Source of the DNA: an uncultured Arachnia sp.
GTDB lineage: Bacteria > Actinomycetota > Actinomycetes > Propionibacteriales > Propionibacteriaceae
Reading direction: 5' to 3'
NCBI GenBank assembly: GCA_947493705.1
Contig: CANLSH010000016.1
Coordinates: forward strand, 1-64,000
DNA length: 64,000 bases
The notes beneath the pieces were generated by a model. It ran no database searches. It was not told the DNA's origin and saw only the letters and a list, made by a program, of their open reading frames with translations. The translations under genes were made by a program, and so were the position numbers. This document shows positions 1 through 8,310 of this stretch, in pieces; the stretch's first letter is position 1, and every line of letters starts with the position of its first letter.

Positions 1-99
1 GTGGAGAAGCCGACTCCACCTCCCGTTGAGCCCGTGGAGAAGCCGTCTCCGCCTCCCGTTGAGCCCGTGGAGAAGCCCACTCCGCCCCCAGCTCCGCCT
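1..99 (+). repeat. 33-bp in-frame tandem repeat, about three units
   Basis: Units start at 1, 34 and 67, each opening with GTGGAGAAGCC. The first two encode VEKP(T/S)PPPVEP and the third diverges after the proline run. The repeat is in frame with the partial CDS and probably varies in copy number between strains. It may continue upstream of the window. Confidence 0.75.
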
Positions 100-171
100 A
101 CAAAGGATCCGACCCCGCCTGCGGTCGAGCCTCCACCGCCCTCCGAAAAGGAATCGACGCCGGAGGCGTGA
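1..171 (+). CDS. C-terminal end of a Pro/Glu-rich protein (5' partial)
   Basis: The reading frame enters from the left edge and stops at TGA 169-171. The visible 56 residues are a low-complexity tail of Pro, Glu, Lys and Val, built on a repeated 11-residue unit that begins VEKPTPPP. No domain is visible, so the function cannot be given. Such tails are common on actinobacterial wall-associated or membrane-anchored proteins, and the PBP 1.4 kb downstream has a comparable PVEP-rich tail. The tail ends 18 bp before the MscS gene, so the two may be co-transcribed. It is read as coding because the frame is open throughout and the repeat keeps the codon phase. Confidence 0.7.
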   Translation: MEKPTPPPVEPVEKPSPPPVEPVEKPTPPPAPPTKDPTPPAVEPPPPSEKESTPEA

Positions 172-189
172 CCGCGGCATCATGGGTGC

Positions 190-1059
190 ATGAGTGACAT
201 CACGCAACGTCTGATCTACTTGGCCGTCGTACTGGTCATAGCGATCGTGCTGCGTCTCGTGCTGGTGGTGATCATCAATCGCAGCGTCCGGGCGCTGGCG
301 GCACGTACACCTGATCCGGACAGCAGCACCATGAGTGGCAGATCAGGTGCCCTGATCGCTCGGGCCGGCGGAGTGTCTCGCGAGCGTCAGCGCCAACGCG
401 TGACCACGCTCGGCTCACTGATGCGCAATGTGGTGGACGTGGTCATCGGCATCGTCACCTTGCTGACGGTGCTCTCCATCTTCGGCATACCCATGGCCCC
501 CCTCCTGGCGTCCGCCGGCGTCGGTGGTGTGGCAATCGGCTTCGGAGCCCAGTCCCTCGTGAAGGACTACCTCTCGGGCATCTTCATGCTTGCCGAGGAC
601 CAGTTCGGCGTGGGCGACATCATCACGGTGGGAGACATCAAGGGCACTGTTCTGGAGGTCACCCTCCGGGTCACGAAGCTGCGGGACTTCACCGGCGTGG
701 TCTGGTACGTGCGCAATGGCGAGATTCTCACGTTGGGCAACATCTCCCAAGGATTTTCCGTTGAGTGGATTGAGATCCCGGTGGCCATTGACGAGGATCC
801 GGACAAGGTCATCTCCGTCCTGCGTGATGCCCTGGATGGGATGAGCGAGGAAGAGGCCTACGCGGATGTGTTGATGGACCAGCCCGAGGTGCTGGGCGTC
901 GATTCCATGGCAGGCGGCACCATGATCATCAAACTTGCCGTTCAGGCCCACGCCAACCAGCACTGGGCAGCGGTCCGTGAGGTGCGTCGCCGCGCTCAGG
1001 AGGCTTGCGCGGCCGCCGGGATTCGCAAGCCCATTCTCTACCCCTCCACGCCCCAGTAG
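190..1059 (+). CDS. MscS-family mechanosensitive channel
   Basis: 289 aa. MscS-type channels open on membrane tension and release small solutes during osmotic down-shock. There is one N-terminal transmembrane helix (about residues 7-30), a Ser/Arg-rich linker, a second helix near 78-95 and a pore-lining segment with the family's Gly/Ala pattern (GVGGVAIGFGAQSLVKDYLS, about 110-130). The MscS beta domain follows (FGVGDIITVGDIKGTVLEV), then a C-terminal alpha/beta domain. The size suits small MscS members with few helices. ATG 190 is preferred because it precedes the first helix directly; no strong ribosome site is seen. It lies just after the Pro-rich CDS and before the DUF5318-PBP block. The family call is secure, the gating properties are unknown. 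Confidence 0.9.
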   Translation: MSDITQRLIYLAVVLVIAIVLRLVLVVIINRSVRALAARTPDPDSSTMSGRSGALIARAGGVSRERQRQRVTTLGSLMRNVVDVVIGIVTLLTVLSIFGIPMAPLLASAGVGGVAIGFGAQSLVKDYLSGIFMLAEDQFGVGDIITVGDIKGTVLEVTLRVTKLRDFTGVVWYVRNGEILTLGNISQGFSVEWIEIPVAIDEDPDKVISVLRDALDGMSEEEAYADVLMDQPEVLGVDSMAGGTMIIKLAVQAHANQHWAAVREVRRRAQEACAAAGIRKPILYPSTPQ

Positions 1060-1123
1060 TTCGGCGGAGGCAGAGACTGGGCAACATTTCGGCTGGTCTG
1101 CCCACCGAGATGTTCCCCGAACT
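1058..1123 (+). terminator. Imperfect stem-loop after the MscS gene
   Basis: AGTTCGG (1058-1064) pairs with CCGAACT (1117-1123). Inside it, GGCAACATTTCGG (about 1080-1092) pairs imperfectly with CCGAGATGTTCCC (about 1105-1117). No T-run follows. It starts at the stop codon of the channel gene, so a terminator is the simplest reading. Confidence 0.4.
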
Positions 1124-1186
1124 ATTGGGCGTCTTGGTAACACAGCCCCTGACGAACACTTGCACGGGCGCTTAGGCTTGAAAGCG

Positions 1187-1603
1187 ATGTGGTCCCGCAG
1201 AGAAGTTGTCGACTATGCGCTGCAGAGGCGTGCGACTCTGGAGTCGTGGCGTCGAGCGCCTCGTGCGCGGATGGCCGACGTCTGTGACGCGGAACCCATC
1301 CTGATCCGCTCCGCCCTGCACCACGGACAGGAACGGGAGGAGCGGTGCCCCATCTGTGGACATGGTCCGATGATGAGTCTCAACTATGTGTTCGGTGAGC
1401 AATTGGGGCAGTATTCAGGACGTATCAAGTCTCCTGTGGAACTCGAGGAGATGCAAAATGAATTCGGCGAGTTCAAGGTGTGCGTTGTTGAGGTGTGCAC
1501 CGAGTGCAACTGGAACCACATGATCAAGACCTACCTCTTGGGGGATGGTCAAAAACGCAAGCCGCCGCGTCGGCGGAAAACGGTGGAGGACATCTATGGC
1601 TGA
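1187..1603 (+). CDS. DUF5318 family zinc-ribbon-like protein (Rv0049-like)
   Basis: 138 aa from ATG 1187. The open frame extends to 935, but the extra N-terminus lies over the MscS gene and looks non-coding. Two cysteine pairs, CPICG near residue 60 and CTEC near residue 106, suggest a zinc ribbon; the C-terminus is basic (KRKPPRRRK). In Mycobacterium the homologue Rv0049 lies directly upstream of ponA1 and Rv0051, and the same three-gene order is present here. The stop overlaps the PBP start by 8 bp, so translation is probably coupled. Its role is unknown, but its position suggests a part in controlling class A PBP synthesis or activity. Confidence 0.82.
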   Translation: MWSRREVVDYALQRRATLESWRRAPRARMADVCDAEPILIRSALHHGQEREERCPICGHGPMMSLNYVFGEQLGQYSGRIKSPVELEEMQNEFGEFKVCVVEVCTECNWNHMIKTYLLGDGQKRKPPRRRKTVEDIYG

Positions 1604-3977
1604 GGCGAAGCGTCCAAAGGCTCAGAAGCGGAGCAAATCCAGCAAGAACGGTGCGCGCAAGGTCTGGGGCCGCATCGGGATCACCGCACTCATTCTCTTC
1701 CTCGTGGCCGGTCTCATGGGGATGGGCACGTTCCTCTACCTGTACTCAACAACTGACCTGCCAGATCCCAATGAGGACTTCACCACCAACACAACGTTCA
1801 TCTACTACAACGACGGCCGCAACGAGCTGGGTTCCCTTGCCGTTCAGAACCGCCAGACGTTGGAATACGGGAACATGCCCCAGGTGATGAAGGACGCGGC
1901 GGTTGCTGCTGAGAACCGCACATTCTGGACCGATCCGGGTTTTTCCGTCAGTGGAATCGCGCGGGGTGCCTTCAGTATCGCGACTGGTGGAGAGGTGCAG
2001 GGCGGCTCCACCATCACCCAGCAATACATCAAGATTTACTATTTGGATTCCGAACGAACGCTCTCACGCAAGGTGCGGGAACTCATTCTGGCGATCAAAA
2101 TGGGTCGCGAGCTGCCCAAGGAAGAGATATTGGAGGGCTACCTCAACACCATCTTCTTCGGGAGGGGCGCCTATGGCATCCAGGCCGCCGCCAAATCCTA
2201 TTTCCTGAAGGATGCGGCCGATCTCACCATGCCGGAGGCCGCTGCACTGGCGGCCATTCTCAACAACCCTGCCCGCTTCAACCCGTCCGGTGGCGAGGAG
2301 AACGTGGAGGCACTACAGGGCCGCTACCAGTACGTTCTGGACGGACTGCTGGAGATGGACTCCATCAGCGAGGCCGAACATGATGAAGCAGCCGAGTCAC
2401 TCCCGGAGTTCCCCGACGTCCCAGTGAGCGACCGCTACGGCGGCCCCAAGGGATATGCCATCAAGATGGTCGAGGATGAACTCCGGGAACAGGGCTTTGA
2501 CGCGGAAGAGATCTCTGGCGGTGGCCTGAAGATCACCACCACGCTGGACAAGAACATGCAGAGCACCGCCAACTCCCTCGCCGCGGAGTACACAGCTGAG
2601 GCGGCTGAGAATGCCAGAGAACCGCAGAACCCGGCTGACCTCCACGTGGCCATCTCCTCCGTGGATACCGCCACGGGTGGAATCCTGGCACTGCATGGTG
2701 GTGATGACTACGTCGAGGACAACAGAAACTGGGCCACCACGAAACGCCCCGCTGCTTCGACGTTCAAGGTGTTTGCCGCCATCGCCGGGATGCGTGAGGA
2801 TTTCTCGCTGAGGAGCGTTCTGGAGGGCAATACTTTCACTCCACGGAATGAGAGCACGACCGTCCGAAATCAAGCCTCACAGCAGTATGGACCCGTGACT
2901 CTGCGCCGCGCCATCGCCGAGTCCATCAACACAGCCTTCGTGGACATGACCGGACAGATGGAAGATGGCCCGGACAAGATCATCCAGGCAGCCAACGATG
3001 CGGGTGCACCCGGCGAATCCGGCGAGGATGGATGGGAGCCCAACAACCGCATCGCGTTGGGTGCCGCCGAGGTCTCGCCTGTCAACATGGCCAATGCCTA
3101 CGCAACCTTCGCGGATTCGGGCAGATACAAGCCCGCCCACATCGTCGCGACAGTGGAGGACACCGCTGGCAACGTTCTCTACGAAGCCGATGCGACACCC
3201 CAGCAGAACATCGAAGCCAATGTGGCCGCCAACCTCACAGATGCGTTGACCAGTGTCGTGACCGAGGGTACCGGCCGGAGGGCGTCGGCACTTGACCGCC
3301 CCGTGGCGGGCAAGACCGGGACGCACGGGGTCGAGGATGAAATTCAGTCTGCCTGGTTTGTGGGTTACACCCGTCAGATCTCCACGGCCGTGATGTACGT
3401 GGTGGGGGATGATGGCATCGGTGATCTGGATGACTACAAGCGGCCCCAGGACTCCACTTTCTTCGGATCGTCCTACCCGTTGATGACCTGGCTGGATCTG
3501 ATGACCGAGGCCAGCGAGGGTATGGAGGTGCTGGACTTCGACGAGCCCAGGAGGCTGGAGGGCAGGGCAGAGACGAGATCCCCGGAGAGGGAAACCAGAC
3601 GTCCTGCAGAGCCCAATGAGGAGCCGAGATCCACCCGCGAGCAATCCGAAAACACCCCTGCGCCGTCAACCTCCACCGAAACGGCGAGCGAAGAGCCCGC
3701 TGAAACACCCACCCCGAGCACGCAACCATCGGATACCGCGGAACCGGAACCCACCAGGACCCAGGAATCCCAGCCCACACCTGAACCCACCGAGACCGTG
3801 CAACCAGGGGAGCCGACGAGAAATCCACCCGTCGAGCCGACCGGCAAACCCACTCAACAAGCAACGAACAGACCCCCGGTCGAGCCCACCAAGAAGCCCA
3901 CTCAACAGGCATCCAAACCCAAACCACCGAACAATGACGAAAATCCCGGAGCACCTCAGGCCAGCGAGACGTCGTAG
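1596..3977 (+). CDS. ponA: Class A penicillin-binding protein (PBP1, PonA-type)
   Basis: 793 aa from ATG 1596, preceded by GGTGGAGGA; an upstream in-frame start at 1545 is less likely. It is a bifunctional peptidoglycan polymerase and cross-linker at the outer membrane face. In order: a basic cytoplasmic tail, one transmembrane helix (about 29-52), a GT51 transglycosylase domain with EDRxF-like AAENRTFW and GGSTITQQ, then a transpeptidase domain with SxxK (STFK, Ser388), SxN (SIN) and KTG (AGKTGTHG). The last 160 residues or so are a Pro/Thr/Ser/Glu-rich tail with a duplicated PVEPTxKPTQQA unit, probably running through the wall. No PASTA domain is seen. The context (DUF5318 before, membrane protein after) matches the mycobacterial ponA1 locus. 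Confidence 0.95.
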   Translation: MAEAKRPKAQKRSKSSKNGARKVWGRIGITALILFLVAGLMGMGTFLYLYSTTDLPDPNEDFTTNTTFIYYNDGRNELGSLAVQNRQTLEYGNMPQVMKDAAVAAENRTFWTDPGFSVSGIARGAFSIATGGEVQGGSTITQQYIKIYYLDSERTLSRKVRELILAIKMGRELPKEEILEGYLNTIFFGRGAYGIQAAAKSYFLKDAADLTMPEAAALAAILNNPARFNPSGGEENVEALQGRYQYVLDGLLEMDSISEAEHDEAAESLPEFPDVPVSDRYGGPKGYAIKMVEDELREQGFDAEEISGGGLKITTTLDKNMQSTANSLAAEYTAEAAENAREPQNPADLHVAISSVDTATGGILALHGGDDYVEDNRNWATTKRPAASTFKVFAAIAGMREDFSLRSVLEGNTFTPRNESTTVRNQASQQYGPVTLRRAIAESINTAFVDMTGQMEDGPDKIIQAANDAGAPGESGEDGWEPNNRIALGAAEVSPVNMANAYATFADSGRYKPAHIVATVEDTAGNVLYEADATPQQNIEANVAANLTDALTSVVTEGTGRRASALDRPVAGKTGTHGVEDEIQSAWFVGYTRQISTAVMYVVGDDGIGDLDDYKRPQDSTFFGSSYPLMTWLDLMTEASEGMEVLDFDEPRRLEGRAETRSPERETRRPAEPNEEPRSTREQSENTPAPSTSTETASEEPAETPTPSTQPSDTAEPEPTRTQESQPTPEPTETVQPGEPTRNPPVEPTGKPTQQATNRPPVEPTKKPTQQASKPKPPNNDENPGAPQASETS
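3825..3917 (+). repeat. 48-bp in-frame duplication in the PBP tail
   Basis: Two copies begin at 3825 and 3873 and encode PPVEPTGKPTQQA and PPVEPTKKPTQQA. They sit in the C-terminal disordered tail of the PBP and keep the frame. Confidence 0.7.
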
Positions 3978-3992
3978 CCTACAGTTGCTGCC

Positions 3993-5426
3993 GTGAACAA
4001 CGCACTGTTGCCCGGCTTCGGCGGCCCCATGGGTCGCCATGCCAGACCCTCCGGTGTGTGGTTCAACCCCATGCCTTGGGCGATCCTGGCGGCCAGCGTC
4101 TTGTTCATGGTCCTCGCGCTGCGACAGGCCCCTTGCGTCCAAACTGATGCCACCAACGCCATCGATGGTTTCATCCGACTCTGCTACTCAGATATTCCGT
4201 TGATGTGGACGGGGCAGGAGTTTGGGCTCGGCAACCCCCCGTTCGGTGGCGATGACGTGCTGTTCTCACCGCTGCTGGGTGTCTTCATGCTGATGGCGGT
4301 GAAGGTCTCCGGCTGGCTGGGTGCAGCGATTGAACCCGGAGCTGACGTGCAGCTGCAACTGGATGGTGCGCACATCTTCTTTGCTGTCAACGCCGTGATG
4401 CTGTTCGTGTGCTTCCTCGCCTGGGTGGTGTCCATGACATTGATGGGCCGCGACTCGCGTGGACGATTCCGGAGTTGGGACGGCATGCTCATCGCGGCCT
4501 CGCCCGTGGTGCTTGCCAGCGGACTGATCCACTGGGACCTGTTACCCATTGGGTTGAGCGCCGTCGGACTCTACCAATTTTCCCGTCGACGGCTGATGGA
4601 GAGCGGCATTGTTCTGGGGCTCGCCGCTGCCGCCGGCACCATGCCGCTGGTCATCATCGTCGCCGTCACTGCCTGCATCGGACTGCGCGGACGCGTGACC
4701 CACGTGGTGAAGTTCATCGTTCCGGCCGCGGTGACGTGGTCCGTGATCCACCTTCCCCTCCTCCTCCGCGATGCGGAATCCGTCATCGCCTTCTATCAGG
4801 GCCGTGTCAGTGGGGAGGCGTCCTACGGATCAGTGTGGTTCCTGGTACAGCTCACGGGCTGGAGCGTGCGGGCTGCCGGTTATCTGGGGCTGCTGGTGCT
4901 GCTCATAGCCATGGTGGCCACCATCGCGTGGCTCTACGGCAGAAAGATCCGGCCCAGAGTGGGAACGTTGGTGGCGGCCTTTGTGTTCCTGACCTGTTTG
5001 GTGGGGGCCGCGTTTGCTCCGCAGACTGCCCTGTGGCTGCTGTTTGCGTTGGTGCTGGCCCGGCCGTTTCGCCTCGAGTACGTCGTTTTCACAGCAGTGC
5101 AGGTCACCTACTGGTTCGCGATCTGGGGATATCTCTCCGGACATCTCACGGCCGCCAAGAATGGGCCGACGAATCTGTATTTCCTGGCGATCGCGTTCCG
5201 GGTACTTGCCGACCTGTGGCTCATCTTCCTGTTCTACCGCGACATGGCACGTCCCGGTGGAGACATTCTGCGCGCGCCCGACCACAGCGATCCACTGGGA
5301 GGCGTTCTGGTTGACGACGAGACGTTGGAGGTCATCGACGACGAAGCTGTCGGCCCGGAAGTGAGCGTCGATGAAGGGGAAGCGGTGACTTTCGTGGACC
5401 CGGAGCGGGCCGCTACGCGAGTGTGA
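3993..5426 (+). CDS. Polytopic membrane protein, Rv0051 / GT87-like
   Basis: 477 aa from GTG 3993. About ten hydrophobic segments are spread over residues 25-420, with a large external loop after the first helix (residues 45-95: CVQTDATNAIDGFIRLCYSDIP), as in GT-C fold, polyprenyl-phosphate-dependent glycosyltransferases of the GT87 type. The C-terminal 60 residues are acidic and cytoplasmic. It follows the PBP by 15 bp and matches Rv0051 in position next to ponA1. A transferase role in wall or lipoglycan synthesis is an inference from the fold and neighbours. The 3' end overlaps the convergent alanine-racemase-like gene by 14 bp. Confidence 0.8.
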   Translation: MNNALLPGFGGPMGRHARPSGVWFNPMPWAILAASVLFMVLALRQAPCVQTDATNAIDGFIRLCYSDIPLMWTGQEFGLGNPPFGGDDVLFSPLLGVFMLMAVKVSGWLGAAIEPGADVQLQLDGAHIFFAVNAVMLFVCFLAWVVSMTLMGRDSRGRFRSWDGMLIAASPVVLASGLIHWDLLPIGLSAVGLYQFSRRRLMESGIVLGLAAAAGTMPLVIIVAVTACIGLRGRVTHVVKFIVPAAVTWSVIHLPLLLRDAESVIAFYQGRVSGEASYGSVWFLVQLTGWSVRAAGYLGLLVLLIAMVATIAWLYGRKIRPRVGTLVAAFVFLTCLVGAAFAPQTALWLLFALVLARPFRLEYVVFTAVQVTYWFAIWGYLSGHLTAAKNGPTNLYFLAIAFRVLADLWLIFLFYRDMARPGGDILRAPDHSDPLGGVLVDDETLEVIDDEAVGPEVSVDEGEAVTFVDPERAATRV

Positions 5427-6435
5427 CCTCGTCGAAGGTGGTGGTGGTCATGCGGCAGGTCACGGGAATCTCCTCGCCCACTTCCACCCCCGGATCGGTG
5501 CCCGTCACCCACAGCATGGAACTGTGCATGTGGGGAGGTTCCGCGAAGGCTCTCTTGCGGCCGCCAATGCTGAAAGGGGACAAGGTCCTTCCCGTCGCCT
5601 CCAGTACACCCTCAGCGATGGTGACCCCTCGCTGGCGAAGGGTGCGCTGGGGGACAGGCGCAGCCAGGGAAATGCCGTGGGCGGTCCCGCCGCTGGCGAT
5701 GATGATGAAGCCGTCACGCGGAGCACGCGACTGGTGATAGCCCAGGCGTTCTCCCCGGCGGATCCGGTGAATATCGAGAATGTTCGCCGTCGTCCTGATT
5801 GTTGAGGGAGCGCCCAGCCAGAGCCGAGTGCCGACACGCATCCGCGTCGGGACGCCGATAGTGGTGTGCAACGTCTGGTAATCGGCCACGGACAGGTGTG
5901 ACAACCAGATGGTGCCCTCCCGGTGTGCCAACGCTGTGCCGGCCAATCTGGTGGCTTCCGTCAGGGATCCCTGGGAGGGCAGGTGGATTGACCAGCCTTC
6001 AAACTGCAGGGTCCCCACATCCTCGGGAAGATCATCGGGCACGAAACCGTGGCGATGCATGGACGTTTGTATTTCCAGTTGAACGCGAGCATGTGGGTGC
6101 GACCGCTTGATGGCCTCCAGATCCGCTGAGCGAGAAACCATGGTGATCACGCCTGGGTCTGCAAGCAGATTCGTGGCCGCCGTGTCACCCGGGCGCCACG
6201 GGTTCAACACCACCACATCGCGCTGCCAGCCAGCGGCACGGGTTGTGGCCACTTCCTGAGCGATGCCGACGGCGAGCGCGTCGACACCGAGCTCGGAGGA
6301 CTCCTGAGCCAGAAGACCCACGCCGAAGCCGTAACCATTGCCCTTGGCGACAGGAACCATGCCGGGCACATCTGCCAGAAGGGACCGCTGATGGGCTCGC
6401 CACTCATCGCGTGAGACTGTGAGGCTCAGAGTCAT
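5413..6435 (-). CDS. Alanine racemase-fold PLP protein
   Basis: 340 aa from ATG 6435. Near the N-terminus PVAKGNGYGFG corresponds to the KxNAYGHG motif of alanine racemases, with Lys31 as the expected PLP lysine. The TIM-barrel domain continues to about residue 220 and a beta domain follows. Several motifs deviate from housekeeping Alr, so the substrate may be another amino acid or the enzyme may be divergent. It begins 1 bp after the stop of the FemAB-type gene, a tight operon, which suggests that it supplies or trims the amino acid used in the peptidoglycan side chain or bridge. It overlaps the convergent membrane-protein gene by 14 bp. The fold is likely, the exact reaction is not established. 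Confidence 0.78.
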   Translation of the reverse strand: MTLSLTVSRDEWRAHQRSLLADVPGMVPVAKGNGYGFGVGLLAQESSELGVDALAVGIAQEVATTRAAGWQRDVVVLNPWRPGDTAATNLLADPGVITMVSRSADLEAIKRSHPHARVQLEIQTSMHRHGFVPDDLPEDVGTLQFEGWSIHLPSQGSLTEATRLAGTALAHREGTIWLSHLSVADYQTLHTTIGVPTRMRVGTRLWLGAPSTIRTTANILDIHRIRRGERLGYHQSRAPRDGFIIIASGGTAHGISLAAPVPQRTLRQRGVTIAEGVLEATGRTLSPFSIGGRKRAFAEPPHMHSSMLWVTGTDPGVEVGEEIPVTCRMTTTTFDEVTLA

Positions 6436-6436
6436 G

Positions 6437-7564
6437 TCAGCGTCGCTTCATGTAGGTCAGGAAGGCCAGGTGCAACACCTTGTTGATCGCCCTGTCCCAT
6501 TCGCCGAGGTGCGCCACCGCTTCTCCGCCGGTGCCCACTTTGAACTGGATGAGACCGAGCTCCGGATCGTCCTTCCCTACGCCTTCGGTGATGCCGCGCA
6601 TGTCGTAGACCGCGCAACCAGCTGCGACGGCGTCACGAATCATCTGCCACTGGATGGCATTGGACCCACGGACGTCGCGCTTGGCAGTGGTGGAGGCGCC
6701 GTAGGAGTACCAGGAATGGGCTCCCACGCGGATCATCGTCGTCGCGGCTACCAGATCGCCCTCGTGTTCGGCGAGGTACACCTGCATTCGGCCATCCTCC
6801 TCGGCATTGAGGGCGTCCCACATGGTCTCGAAGTATGACAGTGCTCGGCCGGTGAAACCATCGCGCTCAGCCGTCTCAAGGTAGATCTCATGGAACCGTG
6901 CGAGGTCTGCGCGCTGGCCGGTGCGCACCTCAACGCCAGCCTTGTCCGCCCGCTTGATGTTGCGTCGCCACTGCTGGTTCATTCCCTTCAGGAGTTCTGC
7001 CTCCGTCTTGGCAGATCCGTCTTCGTGGAGTAGCGGTAGCTGGAAATTGAACATCGGCTGGCCGGCGGCGAAGCCCTCGCCGTCCTCGCTCGTCTGCCAT
7101 CCGAGGTGCTGCAGTTGCCTCAGCACCCGTGTGGCGGCCAACGAGGTGTCGTCGGGCTCACGCTCGGAGAGGCGCGCCACTTCGTCATCCGCGACGGCCT
7201 CTTTGATGGTTTCAGCTGACCAACGTCGATGGATGATGGTGGGACCGATGCGGACGGCGAACGCTCTGGCCTTCTTCGCGTAGCGCACCAGCGCCTCGAG
7301 TTGTTCGTCAACGTCCGGGCGTTCCCAATCCAGCACGGGACCTTCCGGGAGGTACGCCAAGTAGCGACGCAACTTGGGCAGCTTCCGATACAGCACGAGC
7401 CCGACGCCAATCAGGGTGCCATCGTCGAAGAAGCCCAAGGACTCTCCTCGCCACTCCTGTTTGACCGCAGCCCACGCGGGGATCTGGAGGAAGCTCGCAG
7501 AACCACGTTTCGTGATGAAGTCGAGGTGGGCCTCGGATGCAATGGGTTTGACCGTGATACTCAC
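6437..7564 (-). CDS. FemAB/MurM-type peptidoglycan aminoacyltransferase
   Basis: 375 aa from GTG 7564, chosen because a weak GGTTGGA lies upstream and the protein then opens with SITVKPI, as is usual for the family; GTG 7591 is the alternative. FemAB enzymes add amino acids from aminoacyl-tRNA to lipid II stem peptides at the cytoplasmic membrane face. Two GNAT-like domains are visible: the first holds FLQIPAWAAVKQEW and the second SYGASTTAKRDVRGSNAIQWQMI, the signature near the substrate channel. Between them lies a helical segment (MNQQWRRNIKRADKAGVEV) typical of FemX-like proteins. It is the first gene of an operon with the alanine-racemase-fold gene. The amino acid it adds cannot be read from the sequence. 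Confidence 0.88.
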   Translation of the reverse strand: MSITVKPIASEAHLDFITKRGSASFLQIPAWAAVKQEWRGESLGFFDDGTLIGVGLVLYRKLPKLRRYLAYLPEGPVLDWERPDVDEQLEALVRYAKKARAFAVRIGPTIIHRRWSAETIKEAVADDEVARLSEREPDDTSLAATRVLRQLQHLGWQTSEDGEGFAAGQPMFNFQLPLLHEDGSAKTEAELLKGMNQQWRRNIKRADKAGVEVRTGQRADLARFHEIYLETAERDGFTGRALSYFETMWDALNAEEDGRMQVYLAEHEGDLVAATTMIRVGAHSWYSYGASTTAKRDVRGSNAIQWQMIRDAVAAGCAVYDMRGITEGVGKDDPELGLIQFKVGTGGEAVAHLGEWDRAINKVLHLAFLTYMKRR

Positions 7565-7635
7565 GCCATCCAACCTATCGTGGGCGCCCACCGCGGCGGT
7601 TGGACGCCCCGACAGGAAAGCGATTCAGTGACGGA

Positions 7636-8262
7636 TCACTGGCGTGGTAAACGCTCGTGCACGTCTTCAGCGAGGCGTATCACCGCGTAGTAGAGCTCCA
7701 GCGACATGCGTGCCAGTGCCAGGTAGATCAGGCCGACGATCGGTCCCAGTATCAGAGCGGCGATGATGGCCAGAGGTTCACCCGAGATGAGCGCGCTGAT
7801 GAGGAAAATGAGGACGCCCAGTCCAATCAGGGCAGTGATGACGACGTAGACCACCTTGATGATCTTGGGTGTCACGAAGGACTGGAAGTTGAAGTCGAAG
7901 AGCGAACTGAAGAAACTCTTCCCATCACTGCTCGTCATGCCCGGCTGTTGGTACTGGCCGGTCCATTGTTGCTGGCCGTACTGAGCGGCGTAGGGATCGC
8001 TCTGTTGCCCCTGTTGCCCCTCCTGTTGCCCGTACTGGCCGCTGTATGAGGCCTGCTGATTGCTCCACTGGTCAGCCGGTTGTTGGGACTGGCCGCTCCA
8101 TTGGGTCGCCGATTGCGGCTGATCACCCCACTGGTCTGCAGGGGGCTGGCTCTGGTCTCCCCAGGACGGCCGGCCGGCATAGGGATCAGCAGGCTGCTGG
8201 TCCCAGGGCTGGTTTGTTGACTGCTGGCCGCCCGGATCATTCGGATTGTCAGGGGTGCTCAT
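7636..8262 (-). CDS. DUF4282 membrane protein with Gln/Pro-rich N-terminus
   Basis: 208 aa from ATG 8262, with AGGAAAGGA upstream. Residues 1-110 are low complexity (Gln, Pro, Ser, Trp, Gly) with irregular QSQQPADQW-like repeats and are probably disordered. Residues 112-205 form the DUF4282 domain: FDFNFQSFVTPKIIKVVY leading into two transmembrane helices, then an amphipathic helix ending LYYAVIRLAEDVHERL. The function is unknown. Many actinobacterial DUF4282 proteins share this disordered-plus-two-helix layout. It lies 48 bp downstream of the pyrophosphatase gene on the same strand, so co-transcription is possible. Confidence 0.85.
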   Translation of the reverse strand: MSTPDNPNDPGGQQSTNQPWDQQPADPYAGRPSWGDQSQPPADQWGDQPQSATQWSGQSQQPADQWSNQQASYSGQYGQQEGQQGQQSDPYAAQYGQQQWTGQYQQPGMTSSDGKSFFSSLFDFNFQSFVTPKIIKVVYVVITALIGLGVLIFLISALISGEPLAIIAALILGPIVGLIYLALARMSLELYYAVIRLAEDVHERLPRQ

Positions 8263-8310
8263 GGAGTGGGTCCTTTCCTGAAACGGATGTAGTACGTTCC
8301 ACGCTACCTT

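Noticed and set aside
1..99. Possible CRISPR-like repeat at the left edge
   Set aside because: The repeats are contiguous with no spacers and stay in coding frame.
3825..3917. PBP tail duplication as a mobile element remnant
   Set aside because: It is a 16-residue in-frame protein repeat without target-site duplication.
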